64,000 nucleotides of DNA from Natrinema sp. SYSU A 869 (GTDB taxonomy: Archaea > Halobacteriota > Halobacteria > Halobacteriales > Natrialbaceae): contig NZ_CP082249.1 of assembly GCF_019879105.1 (NCBI RefSeq), positions 558,001 to 622,000 of the forward strand, given 5' to 3'. Positions within the stretch are counted from its first letter, which is position 1. Every line of letters starts with the position of its first letter. Shown in pieces: positions 44,284 through 53,400 of this stretch. The notes under the pieces were generated by a model that worked only from the letters and a program-made list of their open reading frames with translations, did not search any database and had not been told where the DNA came from. A program made the translations under genes and the position numbers.

Positions 44284-46128
44284 TTAGCCGACCGTATCGT
44301 ACGTTTCCTCGCTCGCGACCGCGACCCGCGTCCCATCGACGGCCGCATAGATCGACTCGTTCTCGTGGTCGAAGGTGACCCCGCCCGCCATCGTCGTTTC
44401 GTTTACGTCAGGAATCGGCGTCGTCGCGACGGCGTCGTTCTCGGTTGAGGCTACCTCGAGCACGAACGTCCCGTCGTCGGAGCCGATCGTCACGTTCCGG
44501 CCGGCGATCCGCGCCTCGGCCCGTGACTCGTTCGATTCGTATGCGAGCTCGTTTGTCTCGCCGTCTTCACCCAGCCAGACCTGATAGACGGTGTCGTTGC
44601 CGACTGGTTCCCAGCCGATGCGTTCAACGTGGGCCGTCTCGCGCCAGCCGGGACCTCCAACGGAGACCGTCTCCTCGCCGGTAAAGGCGAGGCGTTGTGC
44701 GCTGACCGCCTCGATCCAGATCTCCCGCTCGTCACTCGAGACAATCACCCCGCTCGACTCGAGGCCCTCGTCGCTCTCGAGGGCATCGATGCCGATGCCG
44801 CTGACGAGCCCGTTCTGGACGTCTTCGACGTACTCGATCGTGTAGTCCTCGATCTGGACGGCCGAATCCGAGGACGCGGTGGTCTCGTCGACAACGAGGA
44901 AATTGGTGGGGATGGCGATGCCGGCGAGGACCGCGAGGATGCAGATAACCGCCAGAAAGGCGGTCTGTTTGCGGCTGAGATCGAGCAGCGAACTCGAGTC
45001 GCGGGCTCGCGTTCGGGTGCCTGCGGCGATCTCGCGGACGCGGTCGATGCGTGCGGTGACGGCTCCGTCTCGATAACTGGCATCGGCCAGCTCGAGCACC
45101 CGATCGATCGACGGCCGACCGCTACCGTCCGACCGGGGTGTCGGCCGCGCTGACTGAGTGAACAGCCCCTCGAGTCGTCGGGGGACGAGCGGCCGCTCCG
45201 ACGCGGTCATCGAGAGCGTGACCACCAGTGCGAGTACCGACACGACGGCGACGCCCAGTCCCTGATAGAGGACGTACGTGTTCTCGCCGCCGAACCAGTA
45301 GATCGCCCACAGTCGCTTCGAAAACCCGAACAGGAGGACTGCGAGCCAGAGTCGCAGCGGATTCGGGCGCTCCCCCCGGCGCTCGAGGAGCGCAATGCCG
45401 AGGACGAAGCCGAGAAAGAGGCCCAGCGCGTGGCCCTGAATGGCGATGCCGGCCCACGACGGGGCAGAAGGCGGGCTTGGCTGGGCGGTGTAGACGCTGA
45501 TCGGATGCCGGAGCGCGTAAAAGAGTCGCAAGACCACGCTCTGGACGCCGAGGGTGCCGACGATCGTGACGATCGGGTAATGGGTAATTGTGAAGCCGGC
45601 GAAGGCGAAGACGACACCGGAGAAGCCGATTACGGGACCGAGCGCGAACAGGCTCGTCACTAGTCCAATGCCGATGACGACCAGCGGAAAGACCGCGAAC
45701 GCCCGCACTCGAGGATCGGTGTGCCAAGCGTTGGCCCGCGTCGGGTCGCTCTCGGCTGGGTAATGCCCCCAGATGAATTCTGCGAGCGGTGCAACGACGA
45801 CCGTTCCAGCCAGGTTTCCGATGAGGTGACTGGGACCGGCATGGGAAAACGCTGCCGTGGCCATCCCGAGCGGGTAGAAGTACGACCACGTTCGGTAGGG
45901 AATCGTCACCGGATCGTCGACGTTCGTGATCCCGTCCTGAACGAAGAGATAGACGCAGACCACGAACGCGATGACGATGAGCGATCCCCATGGGACGCCG
46001 TACACGAATCGTGACTGGAGCACATCACGCCAGCGCCGAGTCGGCCGATGGACCCGTCGAACGACCGCGATCGACCCCACCAGCACCGCGGCGACGAGGA
46101 CCGTCAGTAGGGCCGTAAGCGAGAGCAT
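44284..46128 (-). CDS. Rhomboid-family intramembrane serine protease
   Basis: Polytopic protein of 614 residues. The rhomboid core lies at about residues 30-300: [19 protein letters not shown] supplies the oxyanion Asn, [13 protein letters not shown] the G-x-S-G catalytic serine and [17 protein letters not shown] the histidine. The remaining C-terminal half, after one further helix ([19 protein letters not shown]), is an extracellular beta-rich domain (residues about 420-614). This extension is long for the family. The ATG at 46128 is chosen; the much longer frame from 46551 is antisense to rpoL. The gene is divergent from rpoL, 102 bp away. Confidence 0.87.
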   Translation of the reverse strand: MLSLTALLTVLVAAVLVGSIAVVRRVHRPTRRWRDVLQSRFVYGVPWGSLIVIAFVVCVYLFVQDGITNVDDPVTIPYRTWSYFYPLGMATAAFSHAGPSHLIGNLAGTVVVAPLAEFIWGHYPAESDPTRANAWHTDPRVRAFAVFPLVVIGIGLVTSLFALGPVIGFSGVVFAFAGFTITHYPIVTIVGTLGVQSVVLRLFYALRHPISVYTAQPSPPSAPSWAGIAIQGHALGLFLGFVLGIALLERRGERPNPLRLWLAVLLFGFSKRLWAIYWFGGENTYVLYQGLGVAVVSVLALVVTLSMTASERPLVPRRLEGLFTQSARPTPRSDGSGRPSIDRVLELADASYRDGAVTARIDRVREIAAGTRTRARDSSSLLDLSRKQTAFLAVICILAVLAGIAIPTNFLVVDETTASSDSAVQIEDYTIEYVEDVQNGLVSGIGIDALESDEGLESSGVIVSSDEREIWIEAVSAQRLAFTGEETVSVGGPGWRETAHVERIGWEPVGNDTVYQVWLGEDGETNELAYESNESRAEARIAGRNVTIGSDDGTFVLEVASTENDAVATTPIPDVNETTMAGGVTFDHENESIYAAVDGTRVAVASEETYDTVG

Positions 46129-46230
46129 ATCTCGTGGTTCGAACCGGGGCGTATAGTGATTTGCCTTCAGCGAGCCGCGACGAGCGGCGGCTTCGAAAGG
46201 TACAAGCAGCCGACGGCCGGACTGGATAAC

Positions 46231-46515
46231 ATGGAACTGCGGGTCACCGAGAGCACCGAGGATGAACTCTCGATCGAAATCGCCGGCGAGGACCACACCT
46301 TCATGAACGTGCTTAAGGGCGCATTGCTCGAGCACGATGACGTGAGCGCAGCGACCTACGACGTCAACCCCGAACAGTCGGGTGGGCAGACCGAGCCCAT
46401 CCTGACCGTCAAGACCGAGGGCGGCGCTGACCCCCTCGAATGCCTCGAGGACGGGGCCGTGACCGTCCGCGAGAAGGCAATGTCGTTCCGAGACGCGTTC
46501 GAAACGGCCGCCTGA
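46231..46515 (+). CDS. rpoL: DNA-directed RNA polymerase subunit L (Rpo11)
   Basis: Small 94-residue subunit that pairs with RpoD in the assembly platform of archaeal RNA polymerase. The Rpb11-like motif is seen in [31 protein letters not shown], with the H-T-F-x-N core. Length is normal. Start at 46231 (MELRVTEST) is supported by homologues. A T-run terminator follows. Confidence 0.93.
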   Translation: MELRVTESTEDELSIEIAGEDHTFMNVLKGALLEHDDVSAATYDVNPEQSGGQTEPILTVKTEGGADPLECLEDGAVTVREKAMSFRDAFETAA

Positions 46516-46570
46516 AGGCACGGCCCGCAGTCGGCCGATAGCCGATCGCACGACTCGATTTCGGCTCTCG

Positions 46571-46575
46571 TTTTT
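46571..46575 (+). terminator. T-run terminator after rpoL
   Basis: Five T residues 55 nt after the rpoL stop in the plus direction. Confidence 0.35.
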
Positions 46576-46667
46576 CGCTCGAATCGGTTTGCCTGCCCGT
46601 CACCGACAGCGGTGACTCGATCACGGTCGTCGAGTGACGGCGACTCGTCAGTGCGTCGCATCCCTCG

Positions 46668-47549
46668 TCAGCACGTCGCATAAACGGTGTAGATGTCCCC
46701 GTTCGGGGCGGCGTGAACGTTGATTCCTTCCGCGTCGAACCCGGTTTGCATCTCGTCGCCGTACCGCGAGCGGTACTCTGCGGCGATCGCCTCGGCGAGG
46801 GCCGACTCATCGGTGTAGTCCGCAGCCGAGACGGCCGTAATGACGACCGGTACCTCCTGGGGTATCGCGTCGCCACATGCGTGATCGAACTCGTCGGCGG
46901 CTACGCTCTCGGGATCGGAATCCCCGAACTCGCGCTCGACGAGCCGCCGATTCTGGTACTCCGCGTAGGCCGAGAGGCCGCTGTCGACGGTTCGGCTCTC
47001 GGCGTCGTCTCGTTCGTCCTCGAGTCGGTCGTGAATTTCCTCTTCCGTGGCCTCGAGATCGAGACCCCCAGCCTCGGACCCCTCGCCGGGTGCATCTGGC
47101 GGCGACGGCGGTCCGAGCCCTGGTAGCACCGACAGTGGGACGATCCCCGTCGCGAACAGCGCGATGACGACGCCGAGGACGGCGAAAACGGGAAGATAGG
47201 GTTTCGCGACCTCGAACCAGCTCGGCGTCTCGAGGTCGCGTTCCAGACCCTCGTAGGTCCGCTCGACCTGCTCGAGGTCCGGGTTGCCACAGCGCGAACA
47301 CGGTGGGGTGTTTCGGACGTGCTCGCGGCCGCAGTTCGGACAGGCCCAGACGTACTCCGGGCCGGTTTCGACGGTTCCGGACGGTATCGGCTCGCGATCG
47401 GTGTCAGGAGCGCCGTCGCTCCCGGCCCCGGATTCGCTCTCCTCGTCGACGCGAACGATCGCCTTCTCGAAGCTGTTGTGACCGCAGGCGTCACAGGGAG
47501 GGTCGTTTTCCGCGTGCGGTTTCCCACACCGCGTACACCGCCAGTTCAC
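46668..47549 (-). CDS. Zinc-ribbon membrane protein with CAP-like domain (copy A)
   Basis: Protein of 293 residues. Two N-terminal zinc ribbons (CTRCGKPHAENDPPCDACG and CPNCGREHVRNTPPCSRCG) are followed by one membrane helix (YLPVFAVLGVVIALFATGIV) and an external domain of about 130 residues starting with EEEIHDRLEDERDDAESR that resembles a CAP/SCP domain, without the usual catalytic-like His and Glu being clear. The zinc ribbons would sit in the cytosol. GTG start at 47549, identical in context to its tandem paralogue at 47709. Function unknown. Confidence 0.68.
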   Translation of the reverse strand: MNWRCTRCGKPHAENDPPCDACGHNSFEKAIVRVDEESESGAGSDGAPDTDREPIPSGTVETGPEYVWACPNCGREHVRNTPPCSRCGNPDLEQVERTYEGLERDLETPSWFEVAKPYLPVFAVLGVVIALFATGIVPLSVLPGLGPPSPPDAPGEGSEAGGLDLEATEEEIHDRLEDERDDAESRTVDSGLSAYAEYQNRRLVEREFGDSDPESVAADEFDHACGDAIPQEVPVVITAVSAADYTDESALAEAIAAEYRSRYGDEMQTGFDAEGINVHAAPNGDIYTVYATC

Positions 47550-47708
47550 TGATAGAAGAGCACGACTGCGGAGGGATAAGCGTATTGGGCGGCCGAACGC
47601 ATCGGCCCGTGAATCGGCAGTCCCGACTCGACAGCATTCTTTCGGTCGCTCGGTCCGCGTTTCAGAGAGACAGACGGCTCGGATAGCGTTCGATCGAATA
47701 CGGTCCGG

Positions 47709-48533
47709 CTAGCACGTCGCGTAGAACACGTAGACCGATCCGTCGACGACGTGGATGTCCAGTCCCTCGCCGTCGTATCCGGGGCCGGTGACCCGATCGC
47801 TCGGAGCCATGATCGCCGCGAGGTCCGCCGCGAGCGATTCCGCGTCGTCATAATCGGTCACTGAGAAGCGGACCCGTACTTTGCCGGCGGTCGGTTCGCC
47901 ACGACAGTCGACACCGAAGTCACTCGAGTCCACCGAATCCGCCGTCCTGCCGTCATACTCGTGCGCCACGAACGCTCGGTTGTTGTACTCCGCGTACGCC
48001 GCGATCCCGTCGTCGTACGTCCGCGAGTACTCACGCTCGTCCTCGAGGAGGTCGTGGACCAGCTTTTCGGTCTCTTCGAGGTTGATACCCGCCGCCTCGG
48101 CTCCGTTGCCGGGCGCGTCGGGTGGTGACGGTTGGCCGATCCCGGGTAGCATCGACGGGGTGACGACTCCAGTCGCGAACAGCGCACCGATCAGGACGAC
48201 GACGGCGACTACGGGCAGGTACGGTTTAGTGACTCCCAGCCAGCCCGACGTGTTGAGTTCCCGGTCGACGTCGTCGTAGGTCTGCTCGGCCTTCTCGAGG
48301 GTTGGATTGCCACAGCGCGAGCAGGGTGGATTGTTCTTGACGTGCTCGCGGCCACAGCTCGTGCAGGCCCAGACGTAGGATGGTCCGGTATCTATTCCGC
48401 CAGCCGGCGAGGACGTCGACTCGCCGTCCCCCTCGCGGACGATCGCCTCCTCGAATGCGTTGTGCCCACACTCATCACAGGGTGGGTCGTTCTCCGCGTG
48501 CGGTTTCCCACACCACGTACACCGCCATTTCAC
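47709..48533 (-). CDS. Zinc-ribbon membrane protein with CAP-like domain (copy B)
   Basis: Tandem paralogue of the gene at 46668, 274 residues from a GTG start at 48533. It keeps both zinc ribbons (CTWCGKPHAENDPPCDECG; CTSCGREHVKNNPPCSRCG), the membrane helix (YLPVVAVVVLIGALFATGVV) and the external domain ending in the same VYxxYATC pattern. The longer frame with an ATG at 48590 is less likely because copy A uses the equivalent GTG. Spacers between the copies suggest an old duplication with divergence of the external part. Confidence 0.68.
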   Translation of the reverse strand: MKWRCTWCGKPHAENDPPCDECGHNAFEEAIVREGDGESTSSPAGGIDTGPSYVWACTSCGREHVKNNPPCSRCGNPTLEKAEQTYDDVDRELNTSGWLGVTKPYLPVVAVVVLIGALFATGVVTPSMLPGIGQPSPPDAPGNGAEAAGINLEETEKLVHDLLEDEREYSRTYDDGIAAYAEYNNRAFVAHEYDGRTADSVDSSDFGVDCRGEPTAGKVRVRFSVTDYDDAESLAADLAAIMAPSDRVTGPGYDGEGLDIHVVDGSVYVFYATC

Positions 48534-48619
48534 TGATACTAATCGGTAATCTCTCGAATATAAATGTATCGGATACTGAACGAAATCCATCGATCGAACG
48601 CGACTCGCTCGAGTTGGAG

Positions 48620-49435
48620 TCAGAGACGAACGGGAACGTCGTGCTCGTCGAGGTAGGCCTTCGTCTCCTCGATCGAGTACTCGTCGAAGTGGAAGATCGA
48701 GGCCGCGAGGCCGGCGTCGGCACCCGCTTCGGTGAATACGTCGTACATATCCTCGGGGCCGCCACAGCCCGAGGAGGCGATAACGGGCGTATCAACCGTG
48801 TCACAGACCGCCTCCGTCAGCGCCAGGTCGTAGCCGTCTTTCGTTCCGTCCTTGTCGATCGAGTTGACGAAGAGTTCGCCTGCACCGCGAGACTCGGCCT
48901 CTGCCGCCCACTCGAGGACGTCGATCCCGGTCCCTTCGCGGCCGCCCTTTTTGGTGCACTCGAACCAGCAGGACTCGCCGTCGACCTCGACGTAGTGTTC
49001 GCCCTGTTCGTCGAAGCGCCGTCTGGCGTCGACGCTGATGACGATACACTGGCTGCCGAACGCACGCGCGCCCTCGTTGATCAGTTCGGGTCGCTCGAGC
49101 GCGCCCGTGGTGATCGAGACCTTGTCCGCGCCGGCCCGCAGCGTCTCCTTGATGTCTTCGGTGGTGCGGATGCCGCCGCCCACGGTGAGGGGAATGAAGA
49201 CCTCGTCTGCGACGCGCTCGACGACGTCAAGCATCGTCTCGCGGCCTTCTGCGGAGGCGGTGATGTCGAGGAAGACGAACTCGTCTGCGCCGGCCTCGTT
49301 GTAGGCCTTGGCCATCTCGACCGGATCGCCGGTGTACTTCAGGTCCTCGAAGTTGACGCCGGTGTAGACCGCCGGGTTCCCATCCTCGTCGAGATCTACG
49401 TCGATACACGGGATGACTCGCTTGGTCAGTACCAT
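48620..49435 (-). CDS. hisF: Imidazole glycerol phosphate synthase subunit HisF
   Basis: Cyclase subunit of histidine biosynthesis (271 residues, TIM barrel). It converts PRFAR and ammonia (from HisH) to IGP and AICAR. Catalytic Asp in [13 protein letters not shown] and Asp in [14 protein letters not shown] are present, with the phosphate loops [10 protein letters not shown] and [12 protein letters not shown]. Archaeal length is normal. hisH and other his genes are not in the window. Confidence 0.95.
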   Translation of the reverse strand: MVLTKRVIPCIDVDLDEDGNPAVYTGVNFEDLKYTGDPVEMAKAYNEAGADEFVFLDITASAEGRETMLDVVERVADEVFIPLTVGGGIRTTEDIKETLRAGADKVSITTGALERPELINEGARAFGSQCIVISVDARRRFDEQGEHYVEVDGESCWFECTKKGGREGTGIDVLEWAAEAESRGAGELFVNSIDKDGTKDGYDLALTEAVCDTVDTPVIASSGCGGPEDMYDVFTEAGADAGLAASIFHFDEYSIEETKAYLDEHDVPVRL

Positions 49436-49552
49436 GTGGTTCTTACGGGACCGTTCGCACCGGGGATAGTAAAGCGGTCTGGATCGGGTGTTGGGCGACC
49501 GTCCGTCTACGGATTCGCGACGGCGGACCCGGGTCGGCTCTGGACGGGCTAT

Positions 49553-50647
49553 TCAGGCCGACTGGAGCCGCTTGCGGAACGCCGTGACAGCGTCTAGGAG
49601 GACCTCGAACTGCGATCGCAGGCGTACGTACTCGCCGTATTCGTCGCCGAGCGAGACGGCAGTGTCGGCGTCGTTGTCCGCGGCTCGCCGTATCTGCTCG
49701 TCGGTCCACTCGAGCGATCGCAACGTCTCCGCGAGGACGTACGTCCCGAGCGAGGAATAGGGTAGCGACTCCCGCACCGACGCGGCCGCGTCGATCGCGG
49801 CTGTCCGTTCCGCGCGGATCTCGTCGACGGTGTCGGGGACCGAGACCGTCCCGTCCTCGATTCCGTCGCGGACGCGCTCGAGAGCCCGATACCGCTGTTC
49901 GAACCGGACGGCCTCGTGGAGGCCGATTCCCAGTCTCCCGTCCTCGATCGCCTCGCGCAGGCCGTTTCTCGCACTCAAGACTGGATCCACGATGCGCCAG
50001 AGCACGCGTTCGAGGTGGTCATCGAGATCCGAATCAACGCCATCGAGCCAGTCCCGATCGTTCCGCTGGGCCGGAAGGTCGGCGACGTCGACGCGATCGA
50101 TCGACGCCTCGAGTGCGGCGTCAAAGACCGATGACATATCCGCCGGCTCGTCGAGTCGGTCCCGGTAGCGCTCGTCGAGGATGGGTTCGACCAGTGCTTC
50201 ATCGTCGATCGCGGCGAAGGTAGTCGTCGCAACTCGGGCATTTTCTCGAGCGTCGCGCGTCGTGTGCAGCGCGTGGTACAGCTCGTCGCCGGTCGCCGCG
50301 GCGGCCTCAGCTCGGTGCTTGCGGGCGCTGTTTCGGCCGTCGCGGATCGCCTCCCTGACGACGCCGTTGGGAACCGTCTCGGCGTCGAGCGGGTCCGGCA
50401 CGTCAGCGAGCAGGGTGTCGACGCGCTCGAGGCCCTCGTCGACGGCGCTGGCGGCGGGGACGACCGGAACCGGCCACTCGATCGGCGGTGACGAGTCGGT
50501 GACGACGGCGGCGGCGTCGGCCGCAGTGAACGTCGACCCGGTATCGTCGCTCCAGGGCATGCCGTTGCAGCCGGCGACCGTCGCGCCGCCGATCGCGGCG
50601 AGTCCCGCGAGGAACTGCCGCCGGTGGCCGCCACGGTGTCCCGTCAT
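49553..50647 (-). CDS. Tat-exported lipoprotein, helical, unknown function
   Basis: Protein of 364 residues with Tat signal HRRQFLAGLAAIGGATVAGC, lipobox Cys at about residue 27. The mature part is almost wholly helical (REAIRDGRNSARKHRAEAAAATGDELYHAL; RYRALERVRDGIEDG), with no known motif. Its ATG overlaps the stop of the preceding gene (ATGA), so it is co-translated with the second lipoprotein at 50644. Confidence 0.68.
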   Translation of the reverse strand: MTGHRGGHRRQFLAGLAAIGGATVAGCNGMPWSDDTGSTFTAADAAAVVTDSSPPIEWPVPVVPAASAVDEGLERVDTLLADVPDPLDAETVPNGVVREAIRDGRNSARKHRAEAAAATGDELYHALHTTRDARENARVATTTFAAIDDEALVEPILDERYRDRLDEPADMSSVFDAALEASIDRVDVADLPAQRNDRDWLDGVDSDLDDHLERVLWRIVDPVLSARNGLREAIEDGRLGIGLHEAVRFEQRYRALERVRDGIEDGTVSVPDTVDEIRAERTAAIDAAASVRESLPYSSLGTYVLAETLRSLEWTDEQIRRAADNDADTAVSLGDEYGEYVRLRSQFEVLLDAVTAFRKRLQSA

Positions 50648-51378
50648 CGGTCGCTTACCTCGTTCGTCTCGTTTCTCTCGTCCGTTTTCCGGGATTCGTT
50701 TACCGTCGTCTCGTCGGTCGTCGTGTCGTTGGCTTCCGTCTCGTTGGTCGACTCTCCATCCGTCGCGTCGGCGGGAAGTCTGCCCGAACAGGACCTGCTT
50801 TCGCTGCTGCTCCGACTCGAGGGGTGGTCCTCGTAGGGGCGGTGAATGCGGACGAGGGTCGCTTCCAACACCGTCTTTTGGGCCTCACAGGCACTCGTCG
50901 GGGCCTTCAGTTCCCGACAGTAGCTCGTGCGGACGGAATCGTCCGCCGCGCGGACGCCAAGCAGACGTCGCCGGTAGCAGTCGTCGATCGACCGTTGGTC
51001 GACAAGGACGGATTCCGCGGCGAAGTCGGTCGCCTCGACGAACGATCGCACATCGGCCGCGTCGGCGTCGGGAGCGTCGATTCGCAGCGCCGCGGCGTCG
51101 TCCGTGTTGGTGACGAAGAACGAAGCGTGAAGCCGGGCTCCCAGACCATCCTCGGCGTGGTCGGCGGCCTCGTCGTTCGGATACACGAACGGAGAATCAC
51201 GTTCGACGCGGACGGCCTTTTTCTCGTACTCGTGGGACGATTCGACGCGGACACCGTCGTCGGCGGTCCCGGTCGCTGAATCGCTGCTTTCGGTGCCGGC
51301 ACAGCCTGCGGTCGCGACCGAGAGACAGCCACCGCTTGCGCTCAGCAACCGGCGGCGAGAGAGTAGCACGGAGGGCAT
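50644..51378 (-). CDS. Tat-exported lipoprotein with Thr/Glu-rich C-terminus
   Basis: Protein of 244 residues with Tat motif SRRRLLSASGGCLSVATAGC. The mature part has a compact cysteine-containing domain (SIDDCYRRRLLGVRAADDSV, SYCRELKAPTSACEAQKTVLEA), perhaps stabilised by disulfides, and a low-complexity, Asn/Glu/Thr-rich tail that may be glycosylated. First gene of the two-lipoprotein unit with 49553-50647. Function unknown. Confidence 0.66.
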   Translation of the reverse strand: MPSVLLSRRRLLSASGGCLSVATAGCAGTESSDSATGTADDGVRVESSHEYEKKAVRVERDSPFVYPNDEAADHAEDGLGARLHASFFVTNTDDAAALRIDAPDADAADVRSFVEATDFAAESVLVDQRSIDDCYRRRLLGVRAADDSVRTSYCRELKAPTSACEAQKTVLEATLVRIHRPYEDHPSSRSSSESRSCSGRLPADATDGESTNETEANDTTTDETTVNESRKTDERNETNEVSDR

Positions 51379-51499
51379 CGGCCCCCGATACGTAATACCC
51401 TGATAAATACTTGCTGTCTGACGTATCGGGGCTCAGAAAAGGCGACCCGAGTGCGCCGATCGCTCGAGCGGTGTATTCCCGCTCCGGCGAGAGAGGTGT

Positions 51500-51507
51500 C
51501 TTTAAGG
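51500..51507 (+). promoter_or_regulatory. TATA-like element for the small membrane protein gene
   Basis: CTTTAAGG ends 23 nt before the ATG at 51531, consistent with leaderless transcription. Confidence 0.45.
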
Positions 51508-51530
51508 CGTCGACCCGGCAATACGCACGT

Positions 51531-51719
51531 ATGACAGACGACGCAGAGCAGTCGGCGGACCAGGACACAGGAGCAGACGTCGGCCACGATCTCGAGGCCG
51601 ACCGAACGACCGCACCGATGAGCGACTACTCGTCGCGAGCCGTCCTGATCGGGACAATCGTCGCGCTGGTCGGCGTGGCGATTGCGTTCGGAATACCGTT
51701 GCTTGCAGTTGGCGTGTAA
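51531..51719 (+). CDS. Small single-helix membrane protein, DUF7550-like
   Basis: Protein of 62 residues: acidic N-terminus (MTDDAEQSADQDTGADVGHD), a conserved MSDYSSRAVLIG element, then one C-terminal membrane helix (TIVALVGVAIAFGIPLLAV). I recall the family as DUF7550; function unknown. Start supported by the TATA-like element. Convergent with the RHH gene, one base apart. Confidence 0.65.
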   Translation: MTDDAEQSADQDTGADVGHDLEADRTTAPMSDYSSRAVLIGTIVALVGVAIAFGIPLLAVGV

Positions 51720-51720
51720 G

Positions 51721-51951
51721 CTAGAAGACGTACTCGTCGTCGTGGCCCATCATGCCGTCGTCTTCGAAGCCGGTGCTGCCGGTACCTGTTCCCTCCTCTT
51801 CGTCCGAGGGTCCACTGGTCTTGTAGGCCTTGATGCCCGTCGAAAGGAGGTCCTCGATCGCCTCCTCGCGGTTGACGAACTCGCCGCGTTCGACCATCTG
51901 GGCGATCTGCATCTCGAGGTGCTCCGGTATGGTGATCTCTACTTTCGGCAT
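51721..51951 (-). CDS. Ribbon-helix-helix protein (CopG/ParD-like)
   Basis: Protein of 76 residues. The N-terminal 45 residues show the RHH pattern: strand KVEITIPEHL, helix EMQIAQMVERG, helix NREEAIEDLLSTGIKAY. The acidic, Gly-rich tail is not conserved. Similar haloarchaeal proteins bind DNA as dimers. No toxin gene lies next to it, so it is not an evident antitoxin. Confidence 0.75.
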   Translation of the reverse strand: MPKVEITIPEHLEMQIAQMVERGEFVNREEAIEDLLSTGIKAYKTSGPSDEEEGTGTGSTGFEDDGMMGHDDEYVF

Positions 51952-52108
51952 CTGATTCGGCTTTCGGCGAGGGGGTATTTAGGTTTGACGGGGACCCTAC
52001 AACGACTGGAACGAAACGATCAATCGTCGGACGGCAATGCGTCCCGTCGAACGAAGGCCGAAGTCGGCGGCGGGGCCCGTGGTGAGAAGTTGGGTAACTC
52101 GACTCGAC

Positions 52109-52408
52109 TTAGCGGTTGCCCATCATCGAGTCGAAGGCGTCTTTCAGCTTCATCCCGGGTTGGGTTAACGTCTCGAGTTGCTGGCGCATCCTACGCTGGT
52201 TGAAGTAGCTCGCGAACGCGAGGATGGTCGGTGGCCAGAGGCCGATGAACGTGCCGAGCTGGCGCTCTCCCCGGAGGAAGAAATAATAGAGCGAGAGGCC
52301 TACCGATGCGGCCGACGCGACGAATGCGGGTCCCATCGCCTGCTCGCCGACTTCTTCTGCTGCCTGTCCGGACGGTTCTTGTTCCATTAGTTGTTGTCTA
52401 CTCGCCAT
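52109..52408 (-). CDS. Small haloarchaeal membrane protein
   Basis: Protein of 99 residues with a polar N-terminus, two membrane segments (PAFVASAASVGLSLYYFFLRG and LGTFIGLWPPTILAFASYF) and a basic C-terminal helix (NQRRMRQQLETLTQPGMKLKDAFDSMMG). No function known. Confidence 0.62.
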   Translation of the reverse strand: MASRQQLMEQEPSGQAAEEVGEQAMGPAFVASAASVGLSLYYFFLRGERQLGTFIGLWPPTILAFASYFNQRRMRQQLETLTQPGMKLKDAFDSMMGNR

Positions 52409-52738
52409 GCACTGCTATCTCTCGGCCAGACCGTACTAAGGGATGGCGAGGGTTTCGCCGGAAACTCGCGAGTTGGGACCGCGACGAGATCGTTTCGATC
52501 AGTTTCGGTCCCGATTCCGTCCCACTAATCCGGCGTTGCTCGAGCAAGAACGGTCTCGGTCGCCGCGGAACCCGTGAACAGGTCCCGAATCAGTTTGATT
52601 GGATCGGATTGGATGCCCCGGATTCAAGCACGACCATCGATGTGGCCGACTCGAACGGACAGAATGTATCGACTCGAACCGGTTTCAGACGTCAGACGAT
52701 GGCGTCACATCTACGTTTATCGGGACCTACCCACGAGT
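52409..52738. promoter_or_regulatory. Intergenic region with TATA box for the molybdoenzyme
   Basis: No convincing gene in these 330 bases. CGTTTATCG at 52714-52722 lies 16-24 nt before the ATG at 52739, a TATA-like element for a leaderless transcript. A near-duplicate of GATTGGATCG/GATTGGATG occurs around 52598-52616. Confidence 0.4.
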
Positions 52739-53335
52739 ATGAATACGACGGACGTTACGGACCTCTATCAGGAGTTTGGCGACGAGCGACTGCCGCCGGG
52801 ACAGCGCGAGACGTCCGCGTTTCCCGTCCTCTCGAAGAGCGGGACGCCCGACTGGGACCCCGAGACCTGGGAGTTTACCGTGACCGGCGCGGTCGACGAG
52901 GAACTATCCTTTTCGTGGGACGAGTTCCAGGAGCTGCCGACCGTTACCCAACAACAGGACTTTCACTGCGTGACCGGCTGGAGTAAGTTCGACTGCGAGT
53001 TTACGGGCGTTCCGTTCCCTGAACTCGCCGAGCGAGCCGGCGTTCACGACGACGCCGTCCACGTCATGTTCTCCGCGCTCGACGATTACACGACAGATCT
53101 ACCCCTCGAGGACTGCATGCGCGAGGAAGTCCTCTTCACCTGGGAATTTGACGGTGAACCGCTCCCCGAGGACCACGGCGGTCCGCTTCGCGTCGTCACA
53201 CCACACAGGTACGCCTACAAGGGCGCGAAGTGGGTCGACGGCGTCGAGTTCCTCACCGAACCCCAGCGGGGCTACTGGGAGCGGCGGGGCTACTCGCAGA
53301 CGGCGGACCCGTGGCAGGAGGAGCGGTACAGTTAA
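52739..53335 (+). CDS. Sulfite oxidase/YedY-like molybdopterin oxidoreductase
   Basis: Protein of 198 residues with the sulfite-oxidase molybdopterin fold. The Mo-ligating Cys lies in QQDFHCVTGWSKFDCEFTGV; substrate and cofactor region LPLEDCMREEVLFTWEFDGEPLPEDHGGPLRVVTPHRYAYKGAKWV is family-typical. No signal peptide is visible, so it may be cytoplasmic, unlike periplasmic MsrP. Electron partner not in the neighbourhood. Start at 52739 is MNTTDVTDLYQEFGDE. Confidence 0.85.
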   Translation: MNTTDVTDLYQEFGDERLPPGQRETSAFPVLSKSGTPDWDPETWEFTVTGAVDEELSFSWDEFQELPTVTQQQDFHCVTGWSKFDCEFTGVPFPELAERAGVHDDAVHVMFSALDDYTTDLPLEDCMREEVLFTWEFDGEPLPEDHGGPLRVVTPHRYAYKGAKWVDGVEFLTEPQRGYWERRGYSQTADPWQEERYS

Positions 53336-53400
53336 CGCGACCGTCCCCGCCGGTCAGCAAATAGTTAGGCTGAAGGCCGGGCGGTCCTGACGTGCGGTCG

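Noticed and set aside
46129-46551. N-terminal extension of the rhomboid frame
   Set aside because: The frame continues through the divergent rpoL gene on the other strand; the membrane protein starts naturally at 46128.
51721-51951. RHH protein as antitoxin of a toxin-antitoxin pair
   Set aside because: No adjacent small toxin gene such as ParE or PIN; neighbours are a small membrane protein and another membrane protein in separate orientations.
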